From NCBI GenBank assembly GCA_050943315.1, contig JBMNOY010000071.1, forward strand, positions 1-8,727: a DNA stretch of 8,727 nucleotides, written 5' to 3'. Within the stretch, counting starts at the first letter, position 1; each line of letters opens with the position of its first letter. This document shows, piece after piece, positions 6,397 through 8,727 of the stretch. Made by a program: the position numbers and the translations under genes. The notes below the pieces were generated by a model, which did no database searches, was not told the origin of the DNA, and worked only from the letters and a program-made list of their open reading frames with translations. The DNA comes from JBDKUD01 sp050943315 (GTDB lineage: Bacteria; Bacillota; Syntrophomonadia; Syntrophomonadales; Syntrophomonadaceae).

Positions 6397-6888
6397 CTAT
6401 AGCGACCCCTCCCTTGAATCACTAACATCATGGTGTCCCATTGCCTTTTGGCAGGGTTGACACGGTACCTGTTGTAAAAATAGCGGCTGTTCATCACCCG
6501 GTACCGGCTGGTTTACAACTGTATCCCTAATATGTTTCGGCTGATCAAGCACCGGGTTAAAGCCATATATACACAAAGCAACGGCCAAAGGGAAAATTAA
6601 AACCAGCCAGAAATGTTCAGCCGGCCACACCTTAAAAAGCGATATGCAAGCAACTACTGCAAACAAGACAGCAGCAGCTGTGCAGTAGTAACAGTGACCG
6701 AAAAAGCCCTGTGCGGTCAGACTAACCGTAGCAGCAAGTATTCCGATACAGGATACCACTGAATTGAACTCCAAAAAGACAAATAGAATAGTCATTATTC
6801 CCGCAATAATACCTGGAATAGTCAGTGTTCCCGAAGGACCCGCAATAAGAATCCCGCATGCCAGTACCAATAAGACAATCTGGTACAA
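6397..6888 (-). CDS. Membrane protein with two CxxC motifs, VKOR/DsbB-like candidate
   Basis: A 163-residue protein with about five membrane helices (near 3-17, 24-41, 43-60, 70-86 and 93-110) and a soluble tail. A CxxC pair (C66-Y-Y-C69) sits at the edge of a helix in G-H-C-Y-Y-C-T-A-A-A-V-L, which resembles the active-site CxxC helix of vitamin K epoxide reductase homologues. A second pair (C143-Q-P-C146) follows P-L-F-L-Q-Q-V-P, reminiscent of a thioredoxin active site, but the protein ends 17 residues later, so no thioredoxin fold can be complete. The loop cysteine pair of classical VKOR between its first helices is absent. A thiol-disulfide role in folding the outer domains of the pilus proteins is an inference; metal binding is the main alternative. 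The TTG start has AGGAG at 7 bases. Its end overlaps the ribosome binding site of the peptidase gene, so it is in the operon. Confidence 0.5.
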   Translation of the reverse strand: MYQIVLLVLACGILIAGPSGTLTIPGIIAGIMTILFVFLEFNSVVSCIGILAATVSLTAQGFFGHCYYCTAAAVLFAVVACISLFKVWPAEHFWLVLIFPLAVALCIYGFNPVLDQPKHIRDTVVNQPVPGDEQPLFLQQVPCQPCQKAMGHHDVSDSREGSL

Positions 6889-6930
6889 CTGATATCTCCT
6901 AATATCCTTTCCCCCTTATTTAGATTCACC

Positions 6931-7353
6931 TTAACAAAGGCCTCCGTAATCATTCTGTGGTTTTAATACCGGTTCCAGAACTATAATATTCCCAATATTG
7001 GTACCAGTATCGGCTGCCGTCCCCGCCGGCAGCTCTATAACCATAGCAGTTTTCCTTACTAAAGGACTAATTTTCCCCGGCAGCATGTTCCCTTCGATAT
7101 GAATAACGCGGTTAAAATTATCAACGAACAGCGCATCAAAAGAAAACTGCATAAAGAAGCTGTGAATTTGCTGACAGGGCTTAATAATCAGGCCCTTGCC
7201 TGGCAGCAGTTCCTTCTTTCCCAAAAGGCCCCGCATCCGGTTGTAGAACCGGTCGCAAAGCAAGGCTTCAGATGCCAGCAAAGTATTACAGGAAACATTA
7301 ATGACTTGCAGAACTTTATCTGATATAACCCCCTCTCTCCCTATAGCGAACAC
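6931..7353 (-). CDS. DUF192 family protein
   Basis: A DUF192 protein of up to 140 residues. The diagnostic blocks are R-M-R-G-L-L-G-K (39-46), P-C-Q-Q-I-H-S-F-F-M-Q-F-S-F-D-A-L-F-V-D (59-78; family consensus IHTFxMRFPIDVxFLD) and V-I-E-L-P-A-G-T (105-112), followed by the G-x-I-I-V end. The biochemical role of the family is unknown; members are small beta-barrel proteins, often exported, and from memory often lie beside Tad pilus genes. No signal peptide is obvious here, so this copy is probably cytoplasmic or starts elsewhere. The start is unclear: the GTG at 7353 overlaps the end of the DUF6906 gene with only a weak GGTGAT-like site before it, and the conserved domain begins about residue 14. 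It lies 42 bases before the CxxC membrane protein and probably shares its transcript. Confidence 0.85.
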   Translation of the reverse strand: MFAIGREGVISDKVLQVINVSCNTLLASEALLCDRFYNRMRGLLGKKELLPGKGLIIKPCQQIHSFFMQFSFDALFVDNFNRVIHIEGNMLPGKISPLVRKTAMVIELPAGTAADTGTNIGNIIVLEPVLKPQNDYGGLC

Positions 7354-7499
7354 TTAATCACCCGTTTCTTGCGGGTCTGCCTATTAATAATGTGCATCTC
7401 CCCAGGCGGGTTTTTCAGCACCAGCCAATTATTAGAATTTAACCGGCATTTCGCCATCATTTTCCGCTGCCTCCGTGTAGGCCTCTTACCATTCCTCAT
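7341..7499 (-). CDS. DUF6906-like small protein
   Basis: A 52-residue basic protein starting at ATG 7499, with a GGGGGGG ribosome binding site about 5 bases upstream. It matches the remembered DUF6906 pattern: M-R-N-G-K-R-P-T-R-R-Q-R-K-M-M, then L-N-S-N-N-W-L-V-L-K-N-P-P, and I-I-N-R-Q-T-R-K. Members are small uncharacterised proteins of Bacillota, often in phages and other mobile DNA. The frame stays open upstream to 7664, but that extension crosses a terminator hairpin and the DUF2628 gene and is not credible. It overlaps the DUF192 start by 13 bases, so it may be the first gene of the transcript that enters the pilus operon. Confidence 0.72.
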   Translation of the reverse strand: MRNGKRPTRRQRKMMAKCRLNSNNWLVLKNPPGEMHIINRQTRKKRVIKCSL

Positions 7500-7529
7500 C
7501 CAATCCCCCCCGCTAATAAAAATGTGCAG

Positions 7530-7551
7530 AAAAAAACACCCCGAAGGGTGT
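7530..7551 (-). terminator. Rho-independent terminator of the DUF2628 gene
   Basis: On the - strand ACACCC-TTCG-GGGTGT forms a six-pair stem with a stable TTCG loop, followed by a run of T. It begins 6 bases after the DUF2628 stop codon and separates that gene from DUF6906 and the pilus operon, so the operon must have its own promoter nearby or rely on readthrough. Confidence 0.88.
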
Positions 7552-7557
7552 ATAAAA

Positions 7558-7836
7558 TTAGAGGTATCCCGTATACTGCCAGCCTTTCTTGAGCAGTTTT
7601 CTTTCCTTAGTCTTATTAGCCCAGAAACCCGAGATAATCCAGACAATAATACCGCCGTAACCAAAAGTAAATAACCCTGCCAGGAGTGCCACTGCCAGCC
7701 AGGCTAAAGCTGTTCCAATCAGACCATTATACAGGTACCATATAGGGCCGAAACTAAAAACCACCCAGTTATATCCATCTTTCACCCTGATACGCCGACC
7801 GTTTTTAGGGTTTTCATACACCTTCCACCCAGCCAC
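7558..7836 (-). CDS. DUF2628-like small membrane protein
   Basis: A 92-residue protein: an aromatic N-terminal part (G-W-K-V-Y-E-N-P), then W-V-V-F-S-F-G-P-I-W-Y-L-Y, two membrane helices, and a tail F-W-A-N-K-T-K-E-R-K-L-L-K-K-G-W. The F-x-x-G-P-x-W-x-L-Y start and the A-N-x-x-x-x-x-x-L-L-K-K-G-W end are typical of DUF2628, a family of unknown function. The frame opens with GTG at 7854, overlapping the previous stop, but AAAGGAG at 7851-7845 lies inside that; the GTG at 7836, 8 bases after it, is the better start. A terminator follows directly. Confidence 0.75.
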   Translation of the reverse strand: MAGWKVYENPKNGRRIRVKDGYNWVVFSFGPIWYLYNGLIGTALAWLAVALLAGLFTFGYGGIIVWIISGFWANKTKERKLLKKGWQYTGYL

Positions 7837-7850
7837 CAGACCCACTCCTT

Positions 7851-8582
7851 TCACATTGATGAAAAAGCCTGTGCTGTTTTCGTATTCTGCAAAACCCCAC
7901 CTTTTCCCGTTCGTCCATAAATATTAGTTTTCGCCTCTATCTCTACAGTATAAACAGCTGCAATTTCATCTGCTCCATCAACAATATCCTGGACAACGCT
8001 ACTAGATCTGCCACTCAAACCAATGGACTTGTCCTTCTGATTCCTAGCCCGGGTTAACATAGCTGCCTTTCGTTGTACGGCATCCTCCAAATCGGTAGCG
8101 TGATACCCAAAGCGGTCATGAACATCAGCACCTGACTGTCCTCGTAGTGAACCGGAAGGCGGTCTCCGATAGCTCAGTTGTTTTACTGCCAAATCATGCA
8201 AAAATATAAGATCCTGCGCATAGTTGCAATCAGCAGGCCTGCCGGCACCTAATCGCGCCCCTCCCCGATTATCCAATGGTTCAATTCCAAGAGACCTGCG
8301 GATACGTTCCACATACTTTACATTTACCGGATAGCCCTTCTCATTTAATATCCGGCTCATCTCCGCATCGCTGACGCTTAACTGCCAGGCATCTTTTCTT
8401 TCCCGGGTATATTCTCTGATTAGACCCATAATATCCTGCAGCTGATTCTCTGTAATCTTACGCGGGCAAGTTCCCCGTGCCTGTATCCCCAACTTCTTTC
8501 TAAACCGTTCAACATACTTAACATTTACCGAAAAGCCCAGTTCGTTCAAGATACCGCACATTTCCGTGTCGCTAACGGTCAA
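7851..8582 (-). pseudogene. Probable 5'-truncated phage-like DNA-binding protein with duplicated HTH-like module
   Basis: A 243-codon frame. Residues 2-33 and 69-100 are two copies of a module (22 of 32 residues identical), with V-S-D-x-E-M, I-L-N-E, V-N-V-K-Y-V-E-R and L-G-I in common; the pattern recalls a helix-turn-helix such as the sigma-54 RpoN box, an analogy rather than an assignment. G-G-A-R-L-G-A-G-R-P at 107-116 is a motif seen near the N terminus of phage terminase small subunits and other phage DNA-binding proteins. The last 120 residues match nothing I know. The apparent TTG start lies inside the first module: the W-Q before it is also before the second copy, then an in-frame TGA follows, and no ribosome binding site is present. 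The beginning has probably been lost at a junction near 8590-8603. It could still be expressed from the TTG; I treat it as a remnant. Confidence 0.5.
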
Positions 8583-8590
8583 CTGCCAGG
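8288..8590 (-). repeat. In-frame direct repeat, 201-base period
   Basis: Two copies of about 100 bases (8288-8389 and 8489-8590) are diverged but clearly similar; both end, on the + strand, in AACTGCCAGG. The 201-base period equals 67 codons, so the duplication keeps the frame and produces the doubled protein module. Confidence 0.75.
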
Positions 8591-8603
8591 AAAGATCACA
8601 TCA

Positions 8604-8727
8604 TTAGCCCAATAGCAAGCGGTCGTTGTCCAGTTCCTGGCCGCTGCGGCGGCCGAAGAGCTCAATCAGCTTGTCCACCGTCATTTCCCGGCGTTCCTCT
8701 CCGGATATATCCAGAATAATACGGCCG
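8604..8727 (-). CDS. C-terminal end of an ABC transporter ATP-binding protein (partial)
   Basis: The last 40 codons of a gene whose start lies beyond the window, ending at TAA 8606-8604. The tail reads G-R-I-I-L-D-I-S-G-E-E-R, then L-T-like M-T-V-D-K-L-I-E-L-F, and ends D-N-D-R-L-L-L-G. From memory this matches the C terminus of the ATPase (COG1101 type) of the uncharacterised or tryptophan-type TrpXYZ ABC importers, where the end reads G-x-I-x-x-D-x-S-G-E-E and D-R-x-L-L. No nucleotide-binding motifs fall in the window, so the call rests on the tail only. It is GC-richer than the genes to its left and is likely part of the stable chromosome. No terminator is visible in the 21 bases after its stop. 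Confidence 0.6.
   Translation of the reverse strand, partial: GRIILDISGEERREMTVDKLIELFGRRSGQELDNDRLLLG

Noticed and set aside
7500..7664. Upstream extension of the DUF6906 frame
   Set aside because: It would run through the terminator hairpin and antisense-free overlap of the DUF2628 gene, and DUF6906 proteins begin at the internal ATG, which has a ribosome binding site.
1..8727. CRISPR arrays, tRNA, rRNA, transposases
   Set aside because: No regularly spaced repeats, no cloverleaf or rRNA signature and no transposase motif were seen on either strand.

Overview
The window looks like chromosomal DNA of a low-to-mid GC Bacillota, most plausibly a Desulfotomaculum/Pelotomaculum-type clostridium. 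This is inferred from the strong AGGAGG-type ribosome binding sites, the very frequent TTG and GTG starts, the absence of any outer-membrane component in a pilus operon, and small Firmicutes families such as DUF6906. No database search was possible, so all family names come from motif recognition.

Layout. The left end (1-762) holds an AT-rich stretch and one + strand gene for a DUF3267-type membrane zincin with its own extended -10 promoter. Everything else supported is on the - strand. Reading right to left: the C-terminal end of an ABC transporter ATPase (8604-8727); a probably 5'-truncated gene with two copies of a helix-turn-helix-like module and a phage-like GGARLGAGRP motif (7851-8582); a DUF2628 membrane protein (7558-7836) followed by a clear terminator; a 52-residue DUF6906 protein; a DUF192 protein; and a compact Tad/Flp-type pilus operon.

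The Tad operon (6888 down to 784) encodes a five-helix membrane protein with two CxxC motifs, an A24 prepilin peptidase (TadV/CpaA), a CpaB-like SAF-domain protein, the TadA/CpaF ATPase, two platform proteins (TadB, TadC), two tandem Flp-like mini-pilins (the second a 59-residue GTG-start gene), a rho-independent terminator, then TadE and a TadG-like protein. The peptidase should process the two mini-pilins and TadE, which all have a G|Q-x-x-x-E site. TadA with TadB/TadC would extrude the filament. CpaB and the TadE/TadG pseudopilins would act on the outside. No secretin, RcpA/CpaC or TadZ is present, as expected for a one-membrane cell.

Most unusual points: (1) the first mini-pilin has its Shine-Dalgarno about 35 bases from its ATG, with a hairpin that could bridge the gap and a competing hairpin that could hide it; (2) a two-CxxC membrane protein sits inside the pilus operon; (3) a terminator separates the pilins from TadE/TadG; (4) the peptidase and TadC genes appear to lack a canonical start near their ribosome binding site; (5) a broken gene abuts the ABC transporter gene.
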